Source: Achromobacter sp. Marseille-Q4962
Lineage (GTDB): Bacteria > Pseudomonadota > Gammaproteobacteria > Burkholderiales > Burkholderiaceae_B
Length of the DNA: 64,000 nt
Assembly (NCBI RefSeq): GCF_943737005.1
Contig: NZ_CALSFU010000003.1
Coordinates: forward strand, 124,001-188,000
Direction of reading: 5' to 3'
Below the pieces are notes generated by a model. That model did no database searches. It was given only the letters and a program-made list of their open reading frames with translations, and had not been told where the DNA came from. Position numbers and translations under genes: made by a program. Shown here piece by piece: positions 9,906 through 19,188 of the stretch (positions within the stretch are counted from its first letter, which is position 1; the number at the start of each line of letters is the position of its first letter).

Positions 9906-10095
9906 ATTGAAATCGCTCTTGCACAAGTTTTATTCAAGCAGCGCTCATTCTGCCGGGAAATCTACTTGAGACAAAATCAATCTCTACATTCATAAGATGA
10001 GAGAATCTCATAAAATATAAACTTATGACGCGCAACGGGGATCCGCGCCCCCGCCGTGCCTCCCCTGCTCCCTCACCCCCATCCGCCGGGCCGCC
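9906..10095. promoter_or_regulatory. metE-metR divergent control region with operator-like inverted repeat
   Basis: An AT-rich gap between divergent metE and metR. It contains the inverted repeat ATGAGA-GAA-TCTCAT at 9997-10011, close to the metR side. Its size and position fit a binding site for the LysR-type regulator MetR, although it is not the enteric TGAA-N5-TTCA form. TATAAA-like elements flank it. Confidence 0.5.
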
Positions 10096-11019
10096 ATGCT
10101 GGAAATCCGTCACCTCGAAACGCTCACCGCCATCCGCGAGGGTGGCAGCCTGCAGGAAGCCGCCGAACGGCTGCACCTGACGCAATCCGCGCTGTCGCAC
10201 CAATTGCGCGACCTGGAAACCCGCCTGGGCACGCCCCTGCTCAATCGCCGGACCCGGCCGGCACGGCTGACCACCGCCGGATTGCGCGTGCTGGCGCTGG
10301 CCGACGAGGTGCTGCCCCGCATCCGCGCCACCGAACGCGAGCTGCAGCGGCTGGCCGCCGGGCGCACCGGCAGGCTGCACCTTGCCATCGACTGCCATTC
10401 CTGCTTTCAGTGGCTGATGCCCGCGCTGGACGCGTTCCGCGCGCAATGGCCCGACGTGGCGCTGGACCTCTCGGCCGCGTTTTCCTTCGCCCCCCTGCCC
10501 GCGCTGGTGCGCGGCGACCTGGACCTGGTCATTACCTCGGACCCCCAGCCCCTGGACGCGGTGGAGTTCCTGCCGCTGTTCAAGTACGAGCTGGTGCTGG
10601 CCGTGTCCGACTCCAACCCGCTGGCCGGCAGCAAATTCGTCATGCCGGAGCAATTGGCGGACCAGACGCTCATTACCTACCCGGTCGACCGGCAGCGGCT
10701 GGACATATTCACGGTGTTTCTCGATCCTGCCGACGTGGAACCGGCCGCCGTGCGCAAGGCGGAGCTCACCCCCATCATCGCCCAGCTCGTGGCCAGCAAC
10801 CGCGGGGTGGCGGCCCTGCCCAACTGGGCGCTCACCGAGTACATGAACCAGGGCTGGCTGCGGCTGTGCCGCCTGGGGCCGCAGGGCGTATGGCGCACGC
10901 TGTATGCGGCGGTGCGCAGCGAAGACACGCAAGCCTCGTATCTGGACCAGTTCCTGACGATTACCCGCGACGTGTGCTTCAAGACGCTGAGCGGGATCAA
11001 GTCGGCCAAGCAGGCGTAG
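10096..11019 (+). CDS. metR: LysR-type regulator of methionine synthesis (MetR)
   Basis: A 307-residue LysR-family protein. The N-terminal winged helix-turn-helix reads 'LETLTAIREGGSLQEAAERLHLTQSALSHQLRDLE', the characteristic MetR form with Ser-Ala-Leu-Ser-His in the recognition helix. A periplasmic-binding-protein-like effector domain follows ('CHSCFQWLMPALDAFRAQWPDV'). MetR senses homocysteine and activates metE and related genes; here it is encoded divergently from metE. It is convergent with recX across a hairpin. Confidence 0.93.
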   Translation: MLEIRHLETLTAIREGGSLQEAAERLHLTQSALSHQLRDLETRLGTPLLNRRTRPARLTTAGLRVLALADEVLPRIRATERELQRLAAGRTGRLHLAIDCHSCFQWLMPALDAFRAQWPDVALDLSAAFSFAPLPALVRGDLDLVITSDPQPLDAVEFLPLFKYELVLAVSDSNPLAGSKFVMPEQLADQTLITYPVDRQRLDIFTVFLDPADVEPAAVRKAELTPIIAQLVASNRGVAALPNWALTEYMNQGWLRLCRLGPQGVWRTLYAAVRSEDTQASYLDQFLTITRDVCFKTLSGIKSAKQA

Positions 11020-11045
11020 CCTGCGCCCGCGCCGGCCGGCGCAGG
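11020..11045. terminator. U-less hairpin between convergent metR and recX
   Basis: Perfect 8-bp arms CCTGCGCC/GGCGCAGG around a 10-base loop, right at the metR stop and 5 bases from the recX stop. No T-run follows on either strand, so it may stabilise 3' ends rather than terminate by itself. Confidence 0.45.
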
Positions 11046-11049
11046 GTTC

Positions 11050-11808
11050 TCAGGCGTCGTCCTCGCCTTCGCCCAGGATGCGGCGGATGACGTCGTGGGC
11101 GAATCCCCGGCTGGCGAGAAAACGCGCCTGCCGCGCGTAGGCGTTGCGGTCTTGCGGCGCTTCGCCGAAACGCTTGCGCCAGACTTCGCGGGCGCGTTCG
11201 TACTCGGTGGCGCGCAACTGCTCTCGCAGGCCGGCGACCTGGTTTTCGTCCACGCCATGCTGGCGCAGCTCCTGCGCGATGCGCGCGGCGCCCTGGCGGG
11301 ACGCGCGGCGGTGCACCAGGCTTTGCGCAAACCGCTCGGTGGAAAGCCAACCTTCTTTTTCCAGGGCATCGAGCACGGCCTCGACTTCGGCCGGGTCTTC
11401 GGCATACGGGGCGAGCTTGCGGGCGAGTTCGCCGCGCGCGTGCTCGCGCCGCGAGAGATAGCCCACGGCGCGCATTTTCAGCGTGGGCTGGCGGGCGCCG
11501 CCCGCGCGCTTCGCGGCGCCGGAACCGGGATCGCCATCGGAGCCGCCGCCGGGAACATCGGTCTTGCCGGACGACAAGCCGCCCCGATCGCCGGCGCGGC
11601 GCCGATCTTGCGCCAAGCGCCGCTCGGACGAGCGCTGCCACGCGCCGCCGTCGGCCCCGGCGCCTGGCGGAGCATCCGGGCGCGCGCCCCGGCGCGCCGT
11701 ATCGGAACTGCGCGTCAGTCCCTGGGGCCTGGCCACGGTTTCGAATTCGTCGTCAAGCCGGGCGCGCAGCCGCTCGGCGGCGGAAGAAGTAGTCGGCTTG
11801 CGGATCAT
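11050..11808 (-). CDS. recX: Regulatory protein RecX with long N-terminal extension
   Basis: RecX caps and disassembles RecA filaments. The C-terminal 150 residues have the tandem helical RecX pattern: '[19 protein letters not shown]', '[24 protein letters not shown]', '[10 protein letters not shown]' and '[17 protein letters not shown]'. About 100 residues before this are low-complexity, rich in Arg, Gly, Ala and Ser, which makes the protein 252 residues against about 150-160 for most RecX. I chose ATG 11808 ('MIRKPTTSS'). An internal start would remove the extension and cannot be excluded. The gene follows recA after 158 bases. Confidence 0.88.
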   Translation of the reverse strand: MIRKPTTSSAAERLRARLDDEFETVARPQGLTRSSDTARRGARPDAPPGAGADGGAWQRSSERRLAQDRRRAGDRGGLSSGKTDVPGGGSDGDPGSGAAKRAGGARQPTLKMRAVGYLSRREHARGELARKLAPYAEDPAEVEAVLDALEKEGWLSTERFAQSLVHRRASRQGAARIAQELRQHGVDENQVAGLREQLRATEYERAREVWRKRFGEAPQDRNAYARQARFLASRGFAHDVIRRILGEGEDDA

Positions 11809-11966
11809 GGCGGAAACGAAAAGAAAACCAGCCCGGGACAGGCCGCGCGGCCGGGCAGGCCCGGCGCCGCGGGACCGCCTTCGACAGACCGGCCCTGGAC
11901 GGACGGGTTCCGGACCGCCGTCAGCGGAGCAGCCGTCCCGGGGCCGGCCCGTCCGCGGCCCGGCGC

Positions 11967-13031
<1,065 letters not shown>

Positions 13032-13134
13032 GTAGTGTCCTGTCTGTGGCTGTCAGTAGCGTATCAGTCGCGTTCAGTCGCGTAGGGGAGTGCGGAGAAA
13101 AAGCGCGGGCGCGGGTGCGCGCGGCGCAACGCAG

Positions 13135-13180
13135 GTGCAGATTATGGCATCGGATTGTACTGTACAAAAAACCAGTGTGC
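13135..13180 (-). promoter_or_regulatory. recA promoter with LexA (SOS) box
   Basis: On the minus strand the sequence CTGG-N8-ACAG (13175-13160) differs by one base from the LexA consensus CTGT-N8-ACAG. It overlaps a -35-like TTGTAC, with a CATAAT/TAATCT -10 region about 16 bases further (around 13147-13142). This arrangement, with the operator over the -35 about 130 bases before recA, fits SOS repression. Confidence 0.7.
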
Positions 13181-13271
13181 CAGGATTTTCCACGTATACC
13201 CTGAGTGGCAAGGCGCCTGCCATATGCCAGAATCCCCGGGAGATTCCGGCGTTTCGCCCCTTTTTTCTCCC

Positions 13272-13961
13272 ATGCGTATCCTCATCGCTGAAGACGACAG
13301 CATCCTGGCCGACGGCCTGTCGCGGTCGCTGCGCCACAACGGCTATGCCGTGGACGCGGTGCGCGACGGGCTGGCGGCCGATTCGGCGCTGGCCGCGCAG
13401 GCTTTCGACCTGCTCATCCTCGACCTCGGGCTGCCCCAGCTCGCCGGGCTGGAAGTGCTGCGCCGGCTGCGCGCCCGCAATTCCGCCCTGCCCGTCCTCA
13501 TCCTGACGGCCGCCGACAGCGTCGAGCAGCGGGTCAAGGGCCTGGACCTGGGAGCGGACGACTACATGGCCAAGCCATTCGCGCTGTCCGAGCTGGAAGC
13601 GCGCGTGCGCGCGCTCACCCGCCGCGGCGCGGGCGGCGGCGGCACGGTGATCAAGCATGGCCGGCTGGTGTTCGACCAGACAGGCCGGGTGGCCATGGTG
13701 GACGACCAGACGCTGGACCTCTCCGCGCGCGAAGTCAGCCTGCTCGAGATCCTCCTGACGCGCAGCGGCCGCATGGTCAGCAAGAACCAGCTCGTGGACC
13801 ACCTGTGCGAATGGGGCGAGGAAGTCAGCACCAACGCCATCGAAGTCTACGTGCACCGCCTGCGCAAGAAGCTGGAGCCCAGCGGCGTGAAGATCATCAC
13901 GGTGCGCGGGCTGGGATACTGTCTTGAGCGCGACCAGGGTGCCGCCTACCTCGCGAACTGA
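13272..13961 (+). CDS. OmpR/PhoB-family response regulator, TctD-like
   Basis: A 229-residue two-domain regulator. The receiver has the acidic pocket 'IAEDD' and phosphoacceptor Asp51 ('LLILDLGLP'), then 'LTAAD' and the Lys in 'DDYMAKPF'. The C-terminal winged helix is clear ('[13 protein letters not shown]', '[14 protein letters not shown]', '[11 protein letters not shown]'). The frame extends 39 codons upstream, but 'MRILIAEDD' at 13272 is the normal family start. The histidine kinase gene overlaps its 3' end. Together with the kinase type this resembles the TctD/TctE pair that controls tricarboxylate uptake. Confidence 0.92.
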   Translation: MRILIAEDDSILADGLSRSLRHNGYAVDAVRDGLAADSALAAQAFDLLILDLGLPQLAGLEVLRRLRARNSALPVLILTAADSVEQRVKGLDLGADDYMAKPFALSELEARVRALTRRGAGGGGTVIKHGRLVFDQTGRVAMVDDQTLDLSAREVSLLEILLTRSGRMVSKNQLVDHLCEWGEEVSTNAIEVYVHRLRKKLEPSGVKIITVRGLGYCLERDQGAAYLAN

Positions 13962-15453
13962 AGCGCAGCCGCCCGAAGCCCTGAACCAGGAGGCGCTGGA
14001 CGTCATGCGGGCCGGCGCCAAGGGGCCCAGCTTCGCCCCGCCGCAACGCTCGCTGCTGGGCGAGATCCTCGACTGGATGCTGGCGCCGCTCTTCCTGCTG
14101 TGGCCCATGAGCGTGGCCATTACCTATGTGGTGGCGCAGAACATCGCCAACGTGCCCTACGACCGGGCGCTGGCCAACAACCTGCACGTGCTGACGCGGC
14201 AGGTGCACGCCCAGGACGGACGCGCCGTGCTGCGCATGACGGACGCGGCGCGCGACGTGCTGCGCGCGGACGAGACCGACAGCGTGTTCTGGCTGGTGCT
14301 GGGCAGCCGGGGCGAATACCTGGGCGGCGACCGCGCCCTGCCGCTGCCCGCCAGTGTCGGCCAGCCCCGTCCGGACGAGGTCCAGTACGAAGACGACACC
14401 CTGCGCGGCTTCGGCGTCCGGCTGGCTTACACGTGGGTGGACCTCAACCTGCCCCACACGCAACCCGCGCTGGTGATCGTGGCCGAGACGGTGGAGAAGC
14501 GCACCCAGCTCGCCAACGACATCATCAAGGGCGTCATCATTCCGCAGTTCGTGGTGCTGCCCATCGCGGTGCTGCTGGTGTGGTTCGGCCTGTCGCGCGG
14601 CGTGGCGCCGCTCAATGCGCTGCAGCAGCGCCTGCGGGCGCGCCGCCCCGACGACCTCTCGCCCATCGACGAGCGCGCCGCGCCCTCGGAGATCGCGCCG
14701 CTGGTCAGCGCCATGAACGAACTGCTCGACCGGCTGTCGGCCAACGTGCAGGCCCAGCGGCGCTTCGTCGCCGACGCGGCGCATCAGCTGAAGACGCCGC
14801 TGGCCGGGCTGCGCACCCAGGCGGAACTGGCCCTGCGCGACGCCAGCCCCGAGGAAATGCAGTCCAGCCTGCGCCAGCTCGTCACCGGCTCGGAACGCGC
14901 CACCCGCCTGGTCAACCAGCTCCTGCTGCTGGCGCGCGCCGAAAACCCCAGCGCCATCGGCATGACCGAAACCGACCTCAACGCGGTCGCGTCCGAACAG
15001 ACTTCGCACTGGGTGCCCATGGCCCTGTCGCTCAATACCGACCTCGGCTTCGAGGGATCGGACACGCCCGTGCTCATCAACGGCAATCCGCTGCTGCTGG
15101 CCGAGCTGCTGAACAATCTGGTGGACAACGCGCTGCGCTACACGCCGCGCGGCGGCCACATCACCGTCCGGGCGGCGCTGGTGGACGGACGCGGCGTGCT
15201 GGACGTGGAAGATTCGGGCCCGGGCATCCCGCCCGAAGAACGCGAGCGCGTGTTCGACCGCTTCTACCGCGTGCTGGGCACGCAATCCGACGGCAGCGGC
15301 CTGGGACTCGCCATCGTGCGCGAGATCGCGCAGAAGCACCAGGCCAGCGTGCAGATCAGCGCGCACCCGACCTCGCACTCCGACCTGCCGGGCACGCGCA
15401 TCCGCGTCACCTTCCCGCCCTACCGGCCCGCTTCCGGCGCCTGGGACGCATAG
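13924..15453 (+). CDS. Sensor histidine kinase, TctE-like
   Basis: A membrane sensor kinase of about 509 residues. It has a first transmembrane helix near residues 50-70 and a periplasmic domain of about 120 residues of the two-component sensor N-terminal type seen in TctE. A second helix ('[16 protein letters not shown]') and a HAMP-like linker follow. The phosphoacceptor is His287 in '[13 protein letters not shown]', and the ATPase motifs are '[10 protein letters not shown]', 'DSGPGIP' and '[13 protein letters not shown]'. The start is uncertain: TTG 13924 overlaps the regulator by 38 bases, and ATG 14005 is preceded by AGGAGG. It forms an operon with the response regulator. The MHS transporter downstream is a plausible target. 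Confidence 0.9.
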   Translation: MSATRVPPTSRTEAQPPEALNQEALDVMRAGAKGPSFAPPQRSLLGEILDWMLAPLFLLWPMSVAITYVVAQNIANVPYDRALANNLHVLTRQVHAQDGRAVLRMTDAARDVLRADETDSVFWLVLGSRGEYLGGDRALPLPASVGQPRPDEVQYEDDTLRGFGVRLAYTWVDLNLPHTQPALVIVAETVEKRTQLANDIIKGVIIPQFVVLPIAVLLVWFGLSRGVAPLNALQQRLRARRPDDLSPIDERAAPSEIAPLVSAMNELLDRLSANVQAQRRFVADAAHQLKTPLAGLRTQAELALRDASPEEMQSSLRQLVTGSERATRLVNQLLLLARAENPSAIGMTETDLNAVASEQTSHWVPMALSLNTDLGFEGSDTPVLINGNPLLLAELLNNLVDNALRYTPRGGHITVRAALVDGRGVLDVEDSGPGIPPEERERVFDRFYRVLGTQSDGSGLGLAIVREIAQKHQASVQISAHPTSHSDLPGTRIRVTFPPYRPASGAWDA

Positions 15454-15698
15454 ACTGCAACGCCGGGGCGCGTACGCGCCGGACCCGCCGCCCGGGCCGG
15501 CAGCCTCGCGCGGCCCTAAGGATTATCCCTAGCTTCTCCCGCTGTTATAACATTTTGTTTCAAATTTAAGATTCAGGTAAGTCTCTCGTCAGAACCTCGT
15601 CAGCCTCGTTCCCTACCTTGCCGTTAGCTCGATGTCGGTCCAGCCGGCGGAGGGTAGAGCACGGCGCACGAGCGCCGGCCATAAAACGAGGAGACATC

Positions 15699-17375
15699 AT
15701 GAGCACAGCAACCATGACAGACCGCGGTCCATCCGCGGGTCCGCGCCCCATGACCAAGGATGAACGCCGCGTCATTTTTGCGTCGTCGCTGGGCACGGTG
15801 TTCGAGTGGTACGACTTCTACCTGTACGGCTCGCTCGCGGCCATCATCGCCCAGCACTTCTTCTCGGGCGTGAACCCCACGGCGGCCTTCATCTTCGCCC
15901 TGCTCGCCTTTGCCGCCGGCTTCGCCGTGCGCCCCTTCGGCGCACTGGTGTTCGGCCGCCTGGGCGACCTGGTCGGGCGCAAATACACGTTCCTGGTCAC
16001 CATCGTCATCATGGGCCTGTCCACCTTCCTGGTGGGCGTGCTGCCCAGCTACGCCAGCATCGGCATCACCGCGCCGGCGGTGCTGATCATCCTGCGCCTG
16101 CTGCAAGGCCTGGCGCTGGGCGGCGAATACGGCGGGGCCGCCACTTACGTGGCCGAGCATGCGCCGCATGGCCGCCGCGGTTTCTATACGAGCTGGATCC
16201 AGACCACCGCGACGCTGGGCCTGTTCCTGTCGCTGCTGGTGATCCTGGGCGTGCGCTCGTTCATGGGCGAAGACGACTTCAAGGCCTGGGGCTGGCGCGT
16301 GCCGTTCCTGATCTCCGTGGTGCTGCTGGGCATCTCGGTGTGGATCCGCATGCAGCTCAACGAGTCGCCCACCTTCAAGCGCATGAAGGAAGAAGGCAAG
16401 GGCTCCAAGGCGCCCATCGCCGAGTCCTTCGGCCAGTGGCGCAACCTGAAGGTCGTGCTGCTCGCGCTGCTCGGCCTGACCGCCGGCCAGGCCGTGGTCT
16501 GGTACACCGGCCAGTTCTACGCGTTGTTCTTCCTGACGCAGACGCTGAAGATCGATGCCAACACCGCCAACATCATGATCGCGGTGGCGCTGCTGATCGG
16601 CACGCCGTTCTTCGTGATCTTCGGCGCGCTGTCCGACAAGATAGGCCGCAAGCCCATCATCATGGCGGGCTGCCTGATCGCCGCGGTGACGTACTTCCCG
16701 ATTTTCCAGGGCCTGACGCACTTCGCCAACCCCGCGCTGGAAAAGGCCCAGGCCTCGGCGCCGGTCACGGTGATCGCCGATCCGGCGACCTGCTCCTTCC
16801 AGTTCAACCCGGTGGGCACGGCCTCCTTCACCAGCTCCTGCGACGTGGTCAAGTCCTTCATGGCCCGCAACTCGGTGAACTACAAGAACGAGGCCGCGCC
16901 GGCCGGCGCGATGGCCAAGGTGAAGATCGGCAATGACGAGTTCGCCTCCTTCGACGGCAAGAGCCTGCCGCCTGCCGAGTTCAAGGCCAAGGCCGCCGAG
17001 CTCGACAAGGCCCTGACGGCCGCCATCCGCAGCCACGGCTATCCGGCCAAGGCCGATCCCGCCCAGACCAACCAGGTCATGGTGGTGGTGCTGCTGACCA
17101 TCCTGGTCATCTACGTGACCATGGTGTACGGCCCCATCGCCGCGATGCTCGTCGAAATGTTCCCGACCCGCATCCGCTACACCTCGATGAGCCTGCCCTA
17201 TCACATCGGCAACGGCTGGTTCGGCGGCTTCCTGCCCCCGGTCGCCTTCGCCGTGGTGGCCGCCACCGGCAATATCTACGACGGCCTGTGGTATCCGATC
17301 ATCATCGCGGTCATGACCCTGGTCATCGGCACGCTCTTCCTGCGCGAAACCAAGGACAACGACATCAACGCCTGA
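15699..17375 (+). CDS. MHS-family major facilitator transporter
   Basis: A 558-residue inner-membrane transporter of the metabolite:H+ symporter branch (relatives ShiA, KgtP, ProP). Signatures are 'GTVFEWYDFYLYG' at the first helix, 'GRLGDLVGRKYTFL', 'RLLQGLALGGEYGGAATYVAEHAP', and 'DKIGRKP'. About 110 residues of soluble sequence with two Cys interrupt the second half, between helices near 'FPIFQGLTHF' and 'VMVVVLLTILVIYV'. This makes the protein longer than the usual 430-450. The ATG at 15699 has GAGGAG at a good distance. The substrate is probably a carboxylate, but that is inferred. A strong terminator follows. Confidence 0.9.
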   Translation: MSTATMTDRGPSAGPRPMTKDERRVIFASSLGTVFEWYDFYLYGSLAAIIAQHFFSGVNPTAAFIFALLAFAAGFAVRPFGALVFGRLGDLVGRKYTFLVTIVIMGLSTFLVGVLPSYASIGITAPAVLIILRLLQGLALGGEYGGAATYVAEHAPHGRRGFYTSWIQTTATLGLFLSLLVILGVRSFMGEDDFKAWGWRVPFLISVVLLGISVWIRMQLNESPTFKRMKEEGKGSKAPIAESFGQWRNLKVVLLALLGLTAGQAVVWYTGQFYALFFLTQTLKIDANTANIMIAVALLIGTPFFVIFGALSDKIGRKPIIMAGCLIAAVTYFPIFQGLTHFANPALEKAQASAPVTVIADPATCSFQFNPVGTASFTSSCDVVKSFMARNSVNYKNEAAPAGAMAKVKIGNDEFASFDGKSLPPAEFKAKAAELDKALTAAIRSHGYPAKADPAQTNQVMVVVLLTILVIYVTMVYGPIAAMLVEMFPTRIRYTSMSLPYHIGNGWFGGFLPPVAFAVVAATGNIYDGLWYPIIIAVMTLVIGTLFLRETKDNDINA

Positions 17376-17423
17376 CAGGCCATCCCCCGCCGGGCGGGAC
17401 TGCTGCGCCCGCCCGGCCTTTCC

Positions 17424-17448
17424 AAAGCTCCGCGAGGAGCTTTTTTTT
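17424..17448 (+). terminator. Rho-independent terminator of the MHS transporter gene
   Basis: Stem AAGCTCC/GGAGCTT with a short loop and eight T residues, 50 bases after the stop codon. A GC-rich hairpin precedes it. Confidence 0.88.
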
Positions 17449-17589
17449 GCCCTCCGGAGCATGGCGGCCGGCCCGGGGCAAGACGCAACGCCCGCCCCGT
17501 TTTTCATGACGCCGGATTCAGGACGATGTCAGACCCCCAGGGCTAGACTGGCAGCTCAGATTACGGCCTTGCGCCATATCGACCGGCTA

Positions 17590-17721
17590 CTGATCCCCCT
17601 GCCGGACGATTGCAGGGCTGGTCCTCTGACACCGATACCGCGTTCCCCGCGAGCCTTTTATGACGCGGTATTGCGTGCTCCCGTAGCGGCCCGGCCCCAA
17701 CAGCCGGGCCGTCTTTTTTTT
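17590..17721 (+). ncRNA. Candidate structured small RNA with its own terminator
   Basis: No reading frame is apparent on the plus strand, yet three hairpins occur in series: CCCTGC/GCAGGG (17597-17617), ATACCGCG/CGCGGTAT (17635-17671), and CGGCCCGGC/GCCGGGCCG (17687-17711). The last is followed by TCTTTTTTTT, a textbook terminator. The nearest upstream gene already has its own terminator at 17448, so this second one has no gene to serve. The 5' end is unknown; a TAGACT element near 17542 could be a -10. The remainder of the 17376-17825 gap holds nothing else recognisable. Confidence 0.45.
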
Positions 17722-17825
17722 GCCGCCCGGCCGCGGCGCAAAAAAGCCTCCCTCGGGAGGCGGCGAAGCGCGGCGCACGGCCCCGGAGCCCGGAACCGAC
17801 GCCAGCGGAAAACCTCCGGCCCGTT

Positions 17826-18044
17826 TCAGCGGCGCATGCCCAGGCCGATCACCAGCACGCCGGCCACGATGGCCGCCACGCCGGCCCAGCCCGGAATCGC
17901 CACCGATTTCTCGGTTTCGGCCGTGGCCTTCACCGAGCCGATCTGCAGCACCGTTTCCTCGGATTTGTAGTTAAAGCCCTTGTACGCCAGCGCGGCGACG
18001 CCCAGCGCGATCAGCACGGCGCCGATCAGGGTCGAGATTTTCAT
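17826..18044 (-). CDS. Small two-helix membrane protein
   Basis: A 72-residue protein with a helix at residues 4-20, a polar middle segment of about 25 residues ('KGFNYKSEETVLQIGSVKAT'), and a second helix near the C-terminus, ending 'GLGMRR'. It resembles a widespread group of short conserved membrane proteins with no assigned role; DUF3185 is one such family but I cannot confirm membership. The ATG has no same-strand neighbour upstream and faces away from rdgC, so it is probably monocistronic. Confidence 0.75.
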   Translation of the reverse strand: MKISTLIGAVLIALGVAALAYKGFNYKSEETVLQIGSVKATAETEKSVAIPGWAGVAAIVAGVLVIGLGMRR

Positions 18045-18195
18045 TGTTGGCTCCTACTCCGTGACAGGTGCGGCGGACGTTACCCTATTCGGGCCGCGCC
18101 TGTCAGTGACAGAACGTGTCGTGTCGCGCCCGCGCGCCAGGCCGCTGCGGCCCGGCGCCGCATCGTTATAGAATCTCTCCTTTTGGCCGACGCCC

Positions 18196-19095
18196 ATGTG
18201 GTTCAAGAATCTCAAGATCTACCGCCTTTCCTCGCCGTGGACGCTTACCGGCGAGCAGCTTGAAGACACGCTTGCCCGGCACGCCTACCAGGCCGGCAAC
18301 AACCTCGAAATGCAGAGCCTGGGCTGGGTGCCGCCGCGCGAAAATGGCGGCCTGGCGCACGTGGTCGGCGGCCAGATCCTGCTTACGCTGCGCGCGGAAA
18401 AGAAGCTGCTGCCCGCCACGGTGGTGAACCAGGTCGCCAAGGCCCGCGCCCAGGAAATCGAGGAGCAGCAGGGCTACAAGCCCGGCCGCAAGCAGATGAA
18501 GGAAATCAAGGAGCGCGTCACCGACGAGCTGCTGCCGCGCGCCTTCAGCGTGTATCGCGACACCCGCGTCTGGATCGATCCGCAGAATCACTGGCTGGTC
18601 ATCGACGCCGCCGCCTCGGCCAAGGCCGACGAAGTGATCGGCCTGCTGGCCAAGTGCGTGGATCCGTTCCCGCTCGAGAATCTCTACGTCGCCCAGTCTC
18701 CCGCCTCGGCCATGACCGGCTGGCTGGCCGAAGACGAAGCCCCGGCCAACTTCAGCATCGACCAGGACACCGAGCTGCGCGCCTCGGGCGAAAGCCGCGC
18801 CGCGATCCGCTACGTGAAGCACGCGCTGGATCCGGACGACGTGCGCCGCCACATCCAGTCAGGCAAGCAGTGCACCCGCCTGGCCATGACCTGGGCCGAC
18901 CGCATCTCGTTCGTGCTGACCGAAGGGCTGGACATCAAGCGCGTGGCGCCGCTGGACGTGCTGAAGGAAGGCAACGACACGGTCACGCAGAACGACGACG
19001 AGAAGTTCGATTCCGACATGATGCTCATGACCGGCGAGCTGGCCAAGATGATGGCCGAGCTGGTCGAAGCCCTGGGCGGGGAAAAACGCGTCTGA
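18196..19095 (+). CDS. rdgC: Recombination-associated protein RdgC
   Basis: A ring-shaped DNA-binding protein that limits RecA access to DNA. The 299-residue product begins '[11 protein letters not shown]', the conserved opening of RdgC. It contains 'LGWVPPRE', '[17 protein letters not shown]', '[17 protein letters not shown]' and '[11 protein letters not shown]', all family features. Length is standard. It is monocistronic, with GC-rich repeats of GGCCGCCC just after the stop (19120-19180) that can fold as a 3' hairpin. Confidence 0.96.
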   Translation: MWFKNLKIYRLSSPWTLTGEQLEDTLARHAYQAGNNLEMQSLGWVPPRENGGLAHVVGGQILLTLRAEKKLLPATVVNQVAKARAQEIEEQQGYKPGRKQMKEIKERVTDELLPRAFSVYRDTRVWIDPQNHWLVIDAAASAKADEVIGLLAKCVDPFPLENLYVAQSPASAMTGWLAEDEAPANFSIDQDTELRASGESRAAIRYVKHALDPDDVRRHIQSGKQCTRLAMTWADRISFVLTEGLDIKRVAPLDVLKEGNDTVTQNDDEKFDSDMMLMTGELAKMMAELVEALGGEKRV

Positions 19096-19188
19096 CGCCG
19101 CTCCCGGCCCGGACCGCCTGCCCGGCAAGGCCGCCCTGGTCGCGGGCCGCCCTTCTCGCGGGGCGGCCTTCCCGCGGGGCGGCCTTTC

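Noticed and set aside
7419-9995. Very long plus-strand ORF (858 codons) opposite metE
   Set aside because: It is the antisense shadow of metE; its His/Gln/Arg/Gly-rich composition is typical of reverse frames in GC-rich genes.
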